64,000 bases of DNA from Adiantum capillus-veneris. Its lineage: Eukaryota; Streptophyta; Polypodiopsida; Polypodiales; Pteridaceae. The translations under genes and the position numbers were made by a program. Of the stretch, positions 55,686-64,000 are shown piece after piece. Each line of letters starts with the position of its first letter. Positions within the stretch are counted from its first letter, which is position 1. A model generated the notes under the pieces. It was not told the DNA's origin. It did not search any database and saw only the letters and a program-made list of their open reading frames with translations. The stretch lies in contig CM043969.1 in the NCBI GenBank assembly GCA_014529385.2, forward strand, positions 27,291,446 to 27,355,445, in the 5' to 3' direction.

Positions 55686-56593
55686 GCTCTGCTAACATAA
55701 GGATATCATCTTATTTTTATCCCCATAGATTGTATCACAATCTCATGTATTAATTAGAAATCTGATAAAATTCTAGGTTTTTGTATTATTTTTTAGCATT
55801 AAAGAATGTAAAGTGGTCGAGGGCTTACAAATTTGTAGCTAAATGCAGTTCCTAAGCCTTATTATTGAGCCCAATCAATCACAAATCCATTTCTTAAACC
55901 TTGTATAAGGTAGAAATGCCAATTTTTTGTAACTTTGGCCTAAGTTTTGGATAATGAAAGTGAGCGTGCGCTGCAGCTGAGTATTGTGAGTTCTTTATTT
56001 CTTTTGATTGTTCGTGTCTCCCTTGTCCGGTGTTGCATTGTGAATACGGGCATACCAACATGCTTGTAGGTGAAATCTCTCTCTTTCTTGTGACAAAGTT
56101 GTGTTTTTAGGCATGCTTGTCTACAAGCTATTCTCATTTTCTACGCACAATACACGCATCTAGACTGATTTTTAACCATAGGGATAGATAGAGCATGTCC
56201 TAAGGAATCTACAGAGTGCTTCAGAGGTTGAAACTGCCTAACCAAAATAGGTTGTTTATCTTAGACACCACTTTTTTTGAGTATGATAAATGACTTTTAA
56301 GTATATAGGGATGTTGAGGATACTTTGCACATTCTAGGTAGTAAGTTTCACTGCATTTAGAGCATCATAGCTATACAAAATCATCGGGTATGGAAAGTTC
56401 CTTTTTATGTTTGACACACATCTGCGACTGATCTAGGCAAGAGCACATTGGACTGGGGAATTTTTAGAGATTAGCTATTTCTTGTAGCCTGCATGCACTA
56501 GTTGGGTCAGCTACATCCCACGGATTGACATTTTATGTCAGTGGTTCTTGCTTTGCTAGCATCAATATGGTGAGTCTTGGCAGTCAACCGACA
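55686..56593 (+). mobile_element. 5' LTR of element E
   Basis: The right edge is firm: GTCAACCGACA followed by the PBS. The left edge, TGCTCTGCTAACATAAGG at 55686, is inferred from the A LTR, placing TATAAGG (55904) at the same offset. About 908 bp. The final 130 bp share GTAGCCTGCATGCACTAGT and CAGCTACATCCCACGG with the A LTR (GTAGCCTGTATGTACTAGT, CAGCTTCGTCCCATGG). Confidence 0.7.
56255..56271 (+). repeat. Half-site of the E-type inverted repeat in the E LTR
   Basis: TTTATCTTAG followed by ACACCAC: the left arm of the E leader repeat without its right arm. It begins 338 bp before the LTR end, equivalent to the half-site of the A LTR at 348 bp. Confidence 0.6.
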
Positions 56594-56596
56594 TTT

Positions 56597-56619
56597 TGGC
56601 ATCTTTACCGAGGACAAGG
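56597..56619 (+). other. Primer binding site of E, degenerate tRNA-Asp type
   Basis: TGGCATCTTTACCGAGGACA, then AGG. Same offset and general pattern as the PBS of A (TGGCACCGTTGCCGAGGATC), with further mismatches. Confidence 0.6.
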
Positions 56620-56985
56620 CAACCTAGACTAGAGAGAAAACCAAATCGTTAACTTGAATTTTCCATTACTTCCTCTAGTTTTGGCTAGAGTAACACATTT
56701 TCTAGGTTTATCACGGCTGAGAGATGCTTGAGAGTAGGGATACTCGGTAACAAGGACCTTGAAAGCATTAGTTTAGTAGGACAGACTAGGTGAAGGGTCC
56801 TTGAGACTAGCTAGTGGTCGGTAAGGGTATCACCAAAGTAGAAAGTAGAGATTTGAGACTGAAAGTTGCATTTTCTGCTATCTACTCTCTTTCTTCATGT
56901 TCGGTAGGAGTGGGTAAGTAGAAAGCCATTAGGATTGCATCTGATCTAAGGTGTATTGGAGAAAACTGAAACATTGTCAAATCTA

Positions 56986-57007
56986 TATTAGGTACACCTA
57001 AGATAGA
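56986..57007. repeat. E-type inverted repeat, copy 1
   Basis: TATATTAGGT and ACACCTAAGATA; imperfect. Confidence 0.75.
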
Positions 57008-57281
57008 CTGGGGGTTTTTGGGACTGACATTGTGAAATTGAACTGGCAATGTGGTAAACCAGCTAGATTATAGCATTCTCCTTGATTTTTGAAACATTTG
57101 GATCACTGAAAGGCTTGGTCAATCCCAAATATGGCAAAAACAACACTATCTTTTGAGAAAATCAACAAAAGTAGGTTCAATTTTGGCTAAAATTTAAAAC
57201 CAGAGTGTGGATAAATCCTAAAACTTGTGGGAAAATCAACCGATGAAGTAAAAATTGCAAAATGTTAAAATTTGGTAGAGT

Positions 57282-57307
57282 TTTATCTTAGGCGCACCGA
57301 AGATAAA
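57282..57307. repeat. E-type inverted repeat, copy 2
   Basis: Arms TTTATCTT and AAGATAAA around AGGCGCACCG; 298 bp from copy 1. Confidence 0.85.
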
Positions 57308-57577
57308 AGTCCATCCAAAGGGGGTATTTTACCAAATTTTCAATTTATAGGGTCTCATTATACCATAATACATCTCTTGAGTAATTTTGACCACGTTTGG
57401 AGCTTTGCCAAGGTAAAAAACACCAAGAAAGAAAAAAACCTTTACAACGGGATTCAAAAGGGTGACAAGACATTGGTAAATTGTCCAAACTTCATAAAAC
57501 TCATTAGACAATCTTGAAATCACATATAGGAACCTACACAAGTCACATTGGGCAAAAATATGTTGAAATAGAGAAGA

Positions 57578-57603
57578 TTTATCTTAGGCGCATCGAAGAT
57601 AAA
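57578..57603. repeat. E-type inverted repeat, copy 3
   Basis: Arms TTTATCTT and AAGATAAA around AGGCGCATCG; 296 bp from copy 2. Confidence 0.85.
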
Positions 57604-57716
57604 TTTCTCACCAGAAAAGGTACTTTGTGAATTTGAGACCAAGGATATCTTTGTCAAGTTGTGGGAACCCCATCCAAGTGATAAAAGTTGAATTGCTCCC
57701 ATAGAGAGATCTAGCC

Positions 57717-57736
57717 ATCTTAGGTGCACCTAAGAT
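57717..57736. repeat. E-type inverted repeat, copy 4 (perfect 20-bp palindrome)
   Basis: ATCTTAGGTGCACCTAAGAT, fully self-complementary; 136 bp from copy 3, so this interval has probably lost about 160 bp. Confidence 0.9.
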
Positions 57737-58011
57737 AGTCAGTGCAATATTTCAGAGTTGGGGTATATTGTGTAAATTGAGTGGTTGGATAAAGGAATAT
57801 TTAGATATTTTTTGAATTTAGATTGAAAATTGTGGAAGCACATACGGTTTGAAGTGCTGGTGTATAGAAATCATGACTTTGCAAAAAAGGGATAGACAAG
57901 GAGAAAAAGCATTCTCTCTAAAACAAAGAAAAACATTCTAGGTTTGAAGTATCTGCTTAATTAAATTATGTGAGCCCATATATGAGCTTAAGATTTGGTA
58001 AAAGTTTGGAA

Positions 58012-58030
58012 AACTTGGGTACCTTAGGAG
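58012..58030. repeat. E-type inverted repeat, copy 5 (decayed)
   Basis: AACTTGGGTACCTTAGGAG; the GGTACC centre is 294 bp after copy 4, exactly on the lattice. Confidence 0.45.
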
Positions 58031-58077
58031 AGAATAAGAGCAGAACGTCCACAAAAGAGAAGTGTAAACCAAGGGAG

Positions 58078-58400
58078 ACCCTTAGAAACTATTACAAAAG
58101 AACTGCCAGACACTTATTCCAACTCAAGATCTGAAATGTTTCTTTTTTCAACTCAATCAAGAACTGGGACCTCTCTCAAGTTCAAGCATATCTTGACCTT
58201 CTTCACAACCAACAAGTACAAAGACTATATTTACTTGGATCTAAAGGAGGAGTTTTTTCGTAAAGATAGATGACCATACCATTGGTGTAGCCAAAGTTGG
58301 TCGAAGCGGGGAGATGTTCTATGTCAGGCAGAGGTAGTAGTTGAGTGCAGTGCAGAAGGCTAGGGAAGGTGCCAAGGCCCTTGGCAGCCAAAGGATAGCG
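58078..58400 (+). pseudogene. Element E gag, N-terminal fragment
   Basis: LPDTYSNSRSEMFLFSTQSR and TGTSLKFKHILTFF match SDSTSEMSSYSTHSKTGTTM and RYKHILSFY of A gag (15590-15690). DHTIGVAKVGRSGEMFYVRQ follows after a stop near 58270. The Met of A is not preserved. It fades out near 58400. Confidence 0.65.
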
Positions 58401-59480
58401 GGAATGTATGCTTAAAGCAACTTTTTAGGCCAAAAGTGCTACGAGAAGGTCCACATAAGATGGAAAATGAAGGTGTCTTAAATGCCAAGTCAATGTCCTG
58501 AAATGTAGTGTTCAGTGTGCTCTAGAAGCGAGTCCAGACGGCTCGTCAAACGGAGCCCCGATTAGCAAGATATCAAAGTTTAAAGGTAGAGTGTGTAGCA
58601 GATCCCCGACGGACAGGGCAACTAGGGACAGCTGGCCTGGGCTGATGTCAGTATATACATGTGTAGTGCTCGAGTTTTGGAGCATGATTGTCTTCTCGGA
58701 TTGCGAATCGGAGCTCTGGTTAGCAAGTTAAGGCAATTAGAAGATTTTCAGGGGGCCGGGTCTGAGCCCATTTGATCGCACTAAAGCATGCGCCATCTGG
58801 CATCGTTTTGGCCTCGCCAAGGTTCTCGAGGGAAGTGTGCATCATATGGAGCTAGCACAAATTGACTGCACATCAATTGGATGCTTGGTCGGTCAGATAC
58901 AGGAAGATGGAGTTGGGAGCCGTGGGTAGTGATAGGTTGCAGATGCTTTTTTCCATTTTTTGTGGCCTTGGATAGCAGACCCAGGGATAGTCAAAATTCG
59001 GCGAGCATAAAGGGGGGTTAAAGTTGAAGACCAAGAATGTCTGATGGAAATTATACTCCGATCACTGGGGTACTGAACAAGATAAAGTATGTACTCAGAA
59101 AAGGGTGGAAAAAAATGGTGTCAAGTGATTTTTTGGGCTAAAGTGGGGACCCTTGGGGGTGCCGAACAAGGAGCTGCCACGTGCCACAGAAAAGTCCCAC
59201 ATGGGAATTTGTTGCGGAAAAATAAAGGGCATATGAGCCGGGTCGTGAATTCTATATTCAACACAAGTGGAAGAGAGAGGGGAGCTCCCTCCTTTGACTA
59301 TCGCGCCGGGTGCTACAGGCGGCATGTGGATGCAGCGTAGGGCGGAAACATGCCTATTTTGGAAGGGGGAGGGGCGGTGCAGGTGGCGTGCCCACGCGAG
59401 AAAGGAGTAGCCACGGTGGTGCCCGTGTGAGAAAGTGGCTCGATTGATTATGTGGCAGTCCGCGACTAGGGGCGAATCCC
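58401..59480. other. Unassigned region, LTR-like in composition
   Basis: GC-richer than its surroundings, with no credible ORF. Two related phrases lie 160 bp apart: CGGAGCCCCGATTAGCAAGA at 58551 and CGGAGCTCTGGTTAGCAAGT at about 58709. Such CGGAGC-rich phrases are frequent in plant LTRs. It could be the 5' LTR and leader of F, but no PBS or paired LTR is visible. Confidence 0.35.
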
Positions 59481-59963
59481 ACGGCCCTTGGGGCCCCTAA
59501 AATTAGTTGCGGCTCAGTGTCATGGATAGAGGGCAGTCAAGAGGAGCGAGGAGCAGGGCAAGGCCACTGCCAGGTAGGTGTTACAATTGTGGAGAAGAAG
59601 GGAACTATGCACCTGATTGTCCTCAACCACAGAGAGAGAGAGAGAGAGAGAGGAGGTATCTACCCACTGTTTGGTAGAGGTCGAGGGCAAGGACAATACA
59701 ATGGTCCAAGAGAGAAAGCGGTGGAGAATCCTGTGCAGTCGGCTCCACAAAACGGAGGTGAGGTCCCAAGAGTAAACATCATAGCGATGGATAGGCAGGA
59801 TGCTGAAGTTTTGGCCAATAAGAGAGCAAGAGATGAGAGGGAGACAGAGATAGAGCGGGAAACTAGAGCTCGCAAAGGCAAAGAGAAGGTGTACGAAGGT
59901 AGAGAGCAACCCGAGCCTAGCAAAAGGAGGAGGCATCATAAGATCAAGCAGGTGGATTTCTAG
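59480..59963 (+). pseudogene. Element F gag, C-terminal part
   Basis: The frame 59517-59963 has RGRGQGQYNGPREKAVENPV and a KE/RE-rich end similar to the gag-protease linker of D. In an overlapping frame, 59577-59620, CYNCGEEGNYAPDC is a zinc knuckle with His changed to Asn. A (GA)9-like stretch at 59633-59652 probably caused the frame difference. The capsid part is absent. Confidence 0.75.
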
Positions 59964-60116
59964 CTAGGACGTGGCTATCTTGAGTACAACCTAGTGAGTG
60001 ACGTTCAAAAACAAAAGGCAAATATTACGTTTGGGTAGCTGTTAGCTTTAAATCCAAAGTTAAGAAGGCAGTGGTCTACAAGTGTTAGTACCAGGCTTCC
60101 AAGAGCTAAGGGAAAT

Positions 60117-60608
60117 GTGTATGCAGTGCAAAAATTGGCTTTGAGGGTAGGTAGTCCCACTGATGTTCTTCCGTTGGTGGATGTGATTATAGAGAAGAGG
60201 ATGAAGATACAAGCCTACATAGATGGTGGAGCACAGGTTTGTGTCATGACGAAAGCAGCCATGAAAGAGATGGGAGTTAAGGCAGTGGTCAAGTCAAATG
60301 TACGTATGAGGATGGCTAACCATACTAAAGCCAGGTGTTTGGGTGTGGCACAGGATGTAAAGGTCAAGGTGATGGGCATAGAGTGCCTGATAGACTTTTT
60401 TGTGATGAAGACAGGGGATAATGCTTATCCAATCATTTTGGGTATGCCATGGCTTTTGGCGATAGGAGCAAAGCAAGATTGGGAGAGCAAAGTGTTCACT
60501 TTGTCTGACAAAGAGAAAGGAAGACATGTTGTGCTTGATTTGAAGACCAAAGAGAGAAGTTCTTGTCCTATGGCACTTAAAGATGAGGGCGACATGACGA
60601 GCTACTAA
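60117..60608 (+). pseudogene. Element F aspartic protease
   Basis: AYIDGGAQVCVMTKAAMKEM at about residues 34-53 gives the D-G-G-A active site. RMANHTKARCLGVAQDVKVK and YPIILGMPWLLAIGAKQDWE follow (second strand and substrate pocket). It ends at a stop after TSY (60609), while the homologous linker to RT continues in frame beyond. It matches D's protease in order and spacing. Confidence 0.88.
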
Positions 60609-60674
60609 TACGAGACGGAGACGTGCTTTGATGAGGGCTATACTAGCACAGAGGAAGAGGAGAGCGAGGAAGAC

Positions 60675-61673
60675 ATGTTGAAGATAGATGCAGACTTATT
60701 CGGAGTCACCATAGATGACTCCCCGCCTAAAGAAGAAGGTATGAAACCTCAAGCTCATGGTTTAAGCATAGAGGAGGCGGTTTCAAGCATGTTAAGTGAA
60801 GACCTAACTAAGGGTGAAAAGGAAGGCTATGTTCAATTGTGTGAGTCCTATCCAAACCTATTCGCGATGGAGTACAAGCATTTGCGAGCTGCAAAGGGGG
60901 TGGAGCACAAGATTGTTCTTAAGGAGGGACATAAGCCTAAAGCACAGAAGCTGAGAAGATTAGAGGAAATCCAAAAGGAAGCCCTCTGGTAGGAGATCAA
61001 TAAGCTACTGGATGCAGGCATCATATATCCTGTGAAAGAGTCAGAGTGGGTCTCGCCAGTGGTCATAACCCCTAAGAAGAATGGAAAATGGAGAGTGCGT
61101 GTCAACTACAAGCCATTAAATGCCTCAACCAAGAGGAATCACAATCCATTGCTGTTTCAAGATGAGATCCTAAACCACGTGACGGGGCATGAAATATATT
61201 CAATTATGGATGGCTTTTTAGGGTACTTTCAGATAGGGATTGCGCTTGAAGACCAGTTGAAGACCACATTCATATCTCCATGGGGTTGTTTCCCTTACCG
61301 TAGGATTCCATTCGGCTTAGTAAATGCATATGCCACTTTTCAAGGTTGGATGAACAGGGTATTTGGTCCATACCTAGGCCGTTTTATAAGGGTCTTCATG
61401 GATGATATTGGCTGCTGCAGTTCAAGGTTGGAGCACCTATCGAAGCTCCAGTTATTCTTTCAAAGGCTTGATGAAGAAGGAGGTCGGTTAGACCCCAAAA
61501 AGTGTAAGCTAGCACAACCTCGAGTGCATCTGTTGGGTCATGTGGTGTTGCAAAATGGTATAGAGGCTGATCCCAAAAAGATGAAGGCGTTGGTGTTGAT
61601 GGAGCCGCCATCATATGCTCAAGGTTTGTCTTCATTTGTTCATAAGTTGAAGTATTTATCACGTTTCTTTTGA
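60675..61673 (+). pseudogene. Element F reverse transcriptase
   Basis: 60675-60992 is the linker ending in EHKIVLKEGHKPKAQKLRRL, then an in-frame TAG after KEALW. 61032-61673: SEWVSPVVITPKKNGKWRVR, NYKPLNASTKRNHNPL, SIMDGFLGYFQIGIALEDQL (first Asp), FISPWGCFPYRRIPFGLVNA, the catalytic box RVFMDDIGCCSS (FMDD), CKLAQPRVHLLGHVV and thumb. All RT motifs are present with only one visible stop, so this is among the better preserved RTs here. Confidence 0.92.
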
Positions 61674-61722
61674 ATGTTGTCGCAATATGTGCATCCTCTT
61701 CAAAATATGTGCATCCTTTTGA

Positions 61723-62510
61723 ATGTTGTCGCAATATGTGCATCCTTGGCAAGTGCATGGTTATGAGTGGGATGGGGAAGCTCAGGAGGATTTTGATAGA
61801 TTCAAGGATATTTTGTGTCAGTTGCCAACGGTCTGTCCTCCCAATCTAGAGGACAAATTCTATGTGTCTATGACAGTGGGCACAGTTTCCATTGGAGCGG
61901 TTCTACTGCAAAAGGTAGGGAGAAGCTACAAGTCGATATACTTCGAGAGCAGGGTGATTAGACCAGGAGAGGCTACCTACATCAAATCAGAGCAATGGGT
62001 GATGGCTTTGGTCTTTGCTTGCAGGAAGTTCAAGGTGCATTTGATTTTGTGTAAGTTTTTTGTGTTGATGGTTAATAATCTATTGCCAGAGGTAGTGCTA
62101 CATTTGAAGCCAGGGAGGAGGATTATGAAGTGGGTGTTGAAGCTACAAGAGTTTGAGTTCGAGTTCAAGGTAGATCACATGAGTCGGTCTCACCTGGCAG
62201 GCATCCTTGTCAACAACGCCATCGATTTGCCGGCCTATCCAAGAGTGGTGCAAGATGAAGCTAAGGAGGAACCTGACTTGGGGGGTGCTTTTACAATTAT
62301 GTGGTTTGACGAAGCATATCAAAGGGTATTGCAGAAGGCATGAGGAGGTGTGGTGATACACGACCCACATGGCAAAGCTATATTTTTGAAGGCATATGAT
62401 CTAGAGAATGTACACACTAATAACGCGGCGGCATTTCATGTTTTGGTGGTGAAGGGAGATGCGTTGCTAGTCATCAAGCAATAGGCCAATGGCAGGTGAA
62501 ACGTGATTCT
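61723..62510 (+). pseudogene. Element F RNase H and second RNase H, N-terminal part
   Basis: AQEDFDRFKDILCQLPTVCP, TVGTVSIGAVLLQKVG, YFESRVIRPGEATYIKSEQW and FEFEFKVDHMSRSHLAGIL correspond to the first RNase H of D. IMWFDEAYQRVLQKA followed by a stop at 62341 is the start of the second RNase H (F-D-E/G-A), which continues NNAAAFHVLVVKGDALLVIKQ to about 62480. Compare NNEAEYAAL and GDALLLIRK of D; the catalytic Glu has become Ala. A duplicated AATATGTGCATCC phrase lies at 61683-61745. Confidence 0.85.
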
Positions 62511-62540
62511 TTGAAGCATTGATTTTTTTCCATCAAGAAG

Positions 62541-62957
62541 ATGTTGAAGTCTTTTAAAGAAGTCCAATTCAAGCATGTGAGGAGAGAGCAAAACCAAGAG
62601 GCAGATCAACTAGCAAGTAGCAAAGTACAGGTGCATGTTATAGGTCTAGATGTAGCCCCAGCCACTTATGTAGGTAGAGAGACTCTTAAGGAGATTGAAG
62701 GTTTTTTGGGTACAGGGCAATGTTCAGAAGGTTTTTCCAAGCTACAAAAGAGAAGAGTAGTGAAAAAGGCCCACAAATTCACACTGGTAGGTGAAGATCT
62801 TATGAACTATGGGTGGGATGGAGTGATTAGAAGGGTGCTATACAAAGAGGAGATAGGAATGGTGCTCGAGCAATGTCATGAAGAGAGCGGACACCAGGGC
62901 AAAGAACAGGTTCTATTTGAGTACTTAGAGCAGGATTTTGGTGGCCTTCCATTGTGA
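62541..62957 (+). pseudogene. Element F end of second RNase H and integrase zinc domain
   Basis: HVRREQNQEADQLASSKVQV is the last catalytic motif of the second RNase H (HVPRAENQEADALAKE in D). Then LGTGQCSEGFSKLQKRRVVK and the integrase N-terminus: CHEESGHQGKEQ gives the two His, and after a stop at 62955 KTCLECQNMGER gives the two Cys. Confidence 0.85.
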
Positions 62958-62999
62958 AAGACGTGTCTCGAGTGTCAGAATATGGGTGAAAGATGACTG

Positions 63000-63542
63000 G
63001 TAGCGGAGTCAGAAGGCGCTATCATCGCACAAAGTGCTTTTGAAAAGTGGGGTCTGGATGCAAAAGGCCCTCTTCCAAAGTCTACTAGTGGTAAGAAGTA
63101 CGTGGTGGTAGCCATTGATTACCTTACAAGGTGGGTCAAGGCCAAAGCAGTGAAAGAAGTAAATGCTAATGTGGTGGCTCAGTTCGTGTTTGATAATATA
63201 TGTTTCCGTTTTGGTGTTCCATGGGTGTTAGTTTCCGATAGGGGTCAGGGGTTTAGAAGCAAGCTCGTGAGCACATTAGTGGAGAAGTTGAAGATTCAAC
63301 ATCAGTTTTCCTCGCCCTATCACCCCCAATGTAATGGTCTAGTCGAGAGTGCTAATGGTCAAATCGTCAAGATATTAATGAATTACGTGTATAACCAGGA
63401 AGCTGAGTGGGAAGCAAATCTAGAGAAGTGTCTGTGGGCGTATAGAACGTCCTATAAGGTGTCTACAAACTTCACTCCATTCGAGCTAGTCTATGGTAAG
63501 GAGGCGGTGTTGCCAGTGCATGCGCAGTTAGGTTCTTTGTAG
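63000..63542 (+). pseudogene. Element F integrase core, first part
   Basis: EKWGLDAKGPLPKSTSGKKY and VVVAIDYLTRWVKAKAVKEV (first Asp in GLDAKGP), CFRFGVPWVLVSDRGQGFRS (second Asp) and YHPQCNGLVESANGQIVKIL (Glu): the complete D,D35E triad. WAYRTSYKVSTNFTPFELVY follows. The open part 63102-63542 stops at TAG shortly before the inverted-repeat insertion. Confidence 0.92.
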
Positions 63543-63555
63543 GGTATGTGGCGTG

Positions 63556-63854
63556 TCAATGGGTGAAAGTATGTTAACATGTCGCACCTTTTGTGCTAGT
63601 TAGCATTTTCAAGCTAGCACATTTTAAAAAAGTTGGGCGTCTAGTAAAATTTTTACAACTTATATCAAAATTTGTTAGAGGTTGTACATTTGGATTCCTT
63701 ATTTCAAGAGATTTCTAGCGATATATCGTATGTCATAGATCTTGGAGATGTAGCTCATGTTATTGTACTAGTTAGCATATGTCAAAATTGTGCTAGTTAG
63801 CATTGTCCGAGACATGAAAAAGTGTGACATGTTAACATGCTTTGACCCCATTGA
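63556..63854. mobile_element. Short inverted-repeat (MITE-like) element in F integrase
   Basis: 299 bp. Left end TCAATGGG-TGAAAGTATGTTAACATG; the reverse complement of the right end is TCAATGGGGTCAAAGCATGTTAACATG. Inverted similarity extends about 40 bp. GTGCTAGTTAGCAT-like phrases occur three times inside. No ORF. Integrase sequence stops before it and returns at about 63855 (STQQVVLQDRITNLEALQMD). No clear target duplication was found, so the superfamily is open. Confidence 0.75.
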
Positions 63855-64000
63855 TTCCACTCAACAAGTAGTTCTACAAGATCGAATAACCAATTTGGAG
63901 GCTTTGCAAATGGACAGAGAGGCAGCGGCAGACTACTATGTGAAGAAGAGGGTTGCCAAGTTCAATCAGAACCTGCCGGACAAGAAGATAGAGGAAGGAG
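63855..64000 (+). pseudogene. Element F integrase, C-terminal part (runs off window)
   Basis: STQQVVLQDRITNLEALQMD, REAAADYYVKKRVAKFNQNL and PDKKIEEG: the helical linker between the integrase core and its C-terminal domain. It is open to the window end. Confidence 0.85.

Larger units (their letters stand above)
56620..58077 (+). other. Leader of element E with five inverted repeats
   Basis: Non-coding. It contains a different inverted repeat from A (consensus TATCTTAGGTGCACCTAAGA then TA) at about 294-298-bp spacing, with one 136-bp interval. Short ORFs are chance. Confidence 0.7.
55686..58400 (+). mobile_element. Element E: 5' part of an A-related LTR retrotransposon
   Basis: LTR, tRNA-Asp-like PBS, leader with its own inverted-repeat lattice, and the N-terminal part of an A-type gag. 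The gag is lost after about 58400, where F-related or unknown sequence begins. Nucleotide similarity to A is low in the LTR but the order and spacing of TATA, half-site, PBS, lattice and gag are the same. Confidence 0.75.
59480..64000 (+). mobile_element. Element F: Tat-lineage Ty3/Gypsy gag-pol, partial
   Basis: Plus-strand order gag C-terminus, protease, RT, RNase H, second RNase H, integrase, as in D. The protein phrases are closely parallel (protease IDGGAQVCVM vs IDGGTQICVM; RT SEWVSPVVITPKKNG vs SEWVSIVVVTPKKNG). The 5' LTR and gag capsid part are missing or unrecognised and the 3' end lies beyond the window. A short inverted-repeat element interrupts integrase. Confidence 0.88.

Noticed and set aside
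57272-57541. ORFs in the E leader as coding
   Set aside because: They overlap on both strands, span the inverted-repeat lattice and have no family resemblance.
1-64000. Host protein-coding genes, tRNA or rRNA genes
   Set aside because: No exon chain, tRNA fold or rRNA-like sequence could be supported; all recognisable coding sequence belongs to transposable elements.

Overview
The window looks like intergenic DNA from a large, repeat-rich land-plant genome. I found no convincing host gene, tRNA, rRNA or CRISPR. Almost all of it is layered retrotransposons: Ty3/Gypsy elements of several lineages, a LINE, and one short inverted-repeat element. The plant assignment rests on a Tat-type Gypsy element with two RNase H domains, a chromovirus primed by initiator tRNA-Met, and elements primed by a tRNA-Asp-like site. 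I cannot name the species; a fern, lycophyte or other large-genome plant is possible.

Layout. 1-620: degenerate AT-rich tandem repeat. About 621-3797: 'X', a minus-strand gag/protease element with its PPT and LTR edge at 1429-1445. 3800 to about 10300: 'A2', the 3' half of a large minus-strand element with an LTR at 3800-4720; it cuts X's gag. About 10300-11900: unassigned. 11914-12544 and 53385-55200: the two halves of one LINE, split by a 40.8-kb insertion, 'A' (12545-53384), with matching CCAAT target duplications. A is a non-autonomous-looking element (LTR, tRNA-Asp PBS, gag, protease, a long second ORF 'ORF2', PPT, LTR) with no RT or integrase seen. It is itself invaded. Element 'B' (18056-27601, minus, complete, two 1782-bp LTRs) sits in its gag. 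Element 'C' (about 29540-47552, minus, one LTR left) sits between its protease and ORF2. Element 'D' (33892-45171, minus, Tat-type, two LTRs) sits inside C's gag. The deepest stack is LINE > A > C > D. 55686 to about 58400: 'E', the 5' end of a relative of A. About 59480-64000: 'F', a Tat-type gag-pol running off the window, with a 299-bp inverted-repeat element (63556-63854) in its integrase.

Most unusual signal: A and its copy A2 carry a short, strongly conserved inverted repeat at a spacing of about 285-297 bp, four times in the leader and three times before ORF2. The LTR carries its left half at a fixed distance (346-348 bp) from the LTR end. E has the same lattice (about 294-298 bp, with one short interval) and the same LTR half-site position (338 bp), but the inverted-repeat sequence is entirely different and matches its own LTR half-site. 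A splice-donor-like site in the A-family LTR and an acceptor-like site exactly 72 bp before the ORF2 start are conserved in both copies, suggesting that ORF2 is made from a spliced RNA.

All coding regions are more or less broken by stops and frameshifts, so the elements look inactive. B, D and F are the least decayed. Everything here is read by eye; family names rest on motif recognition, not on searches.
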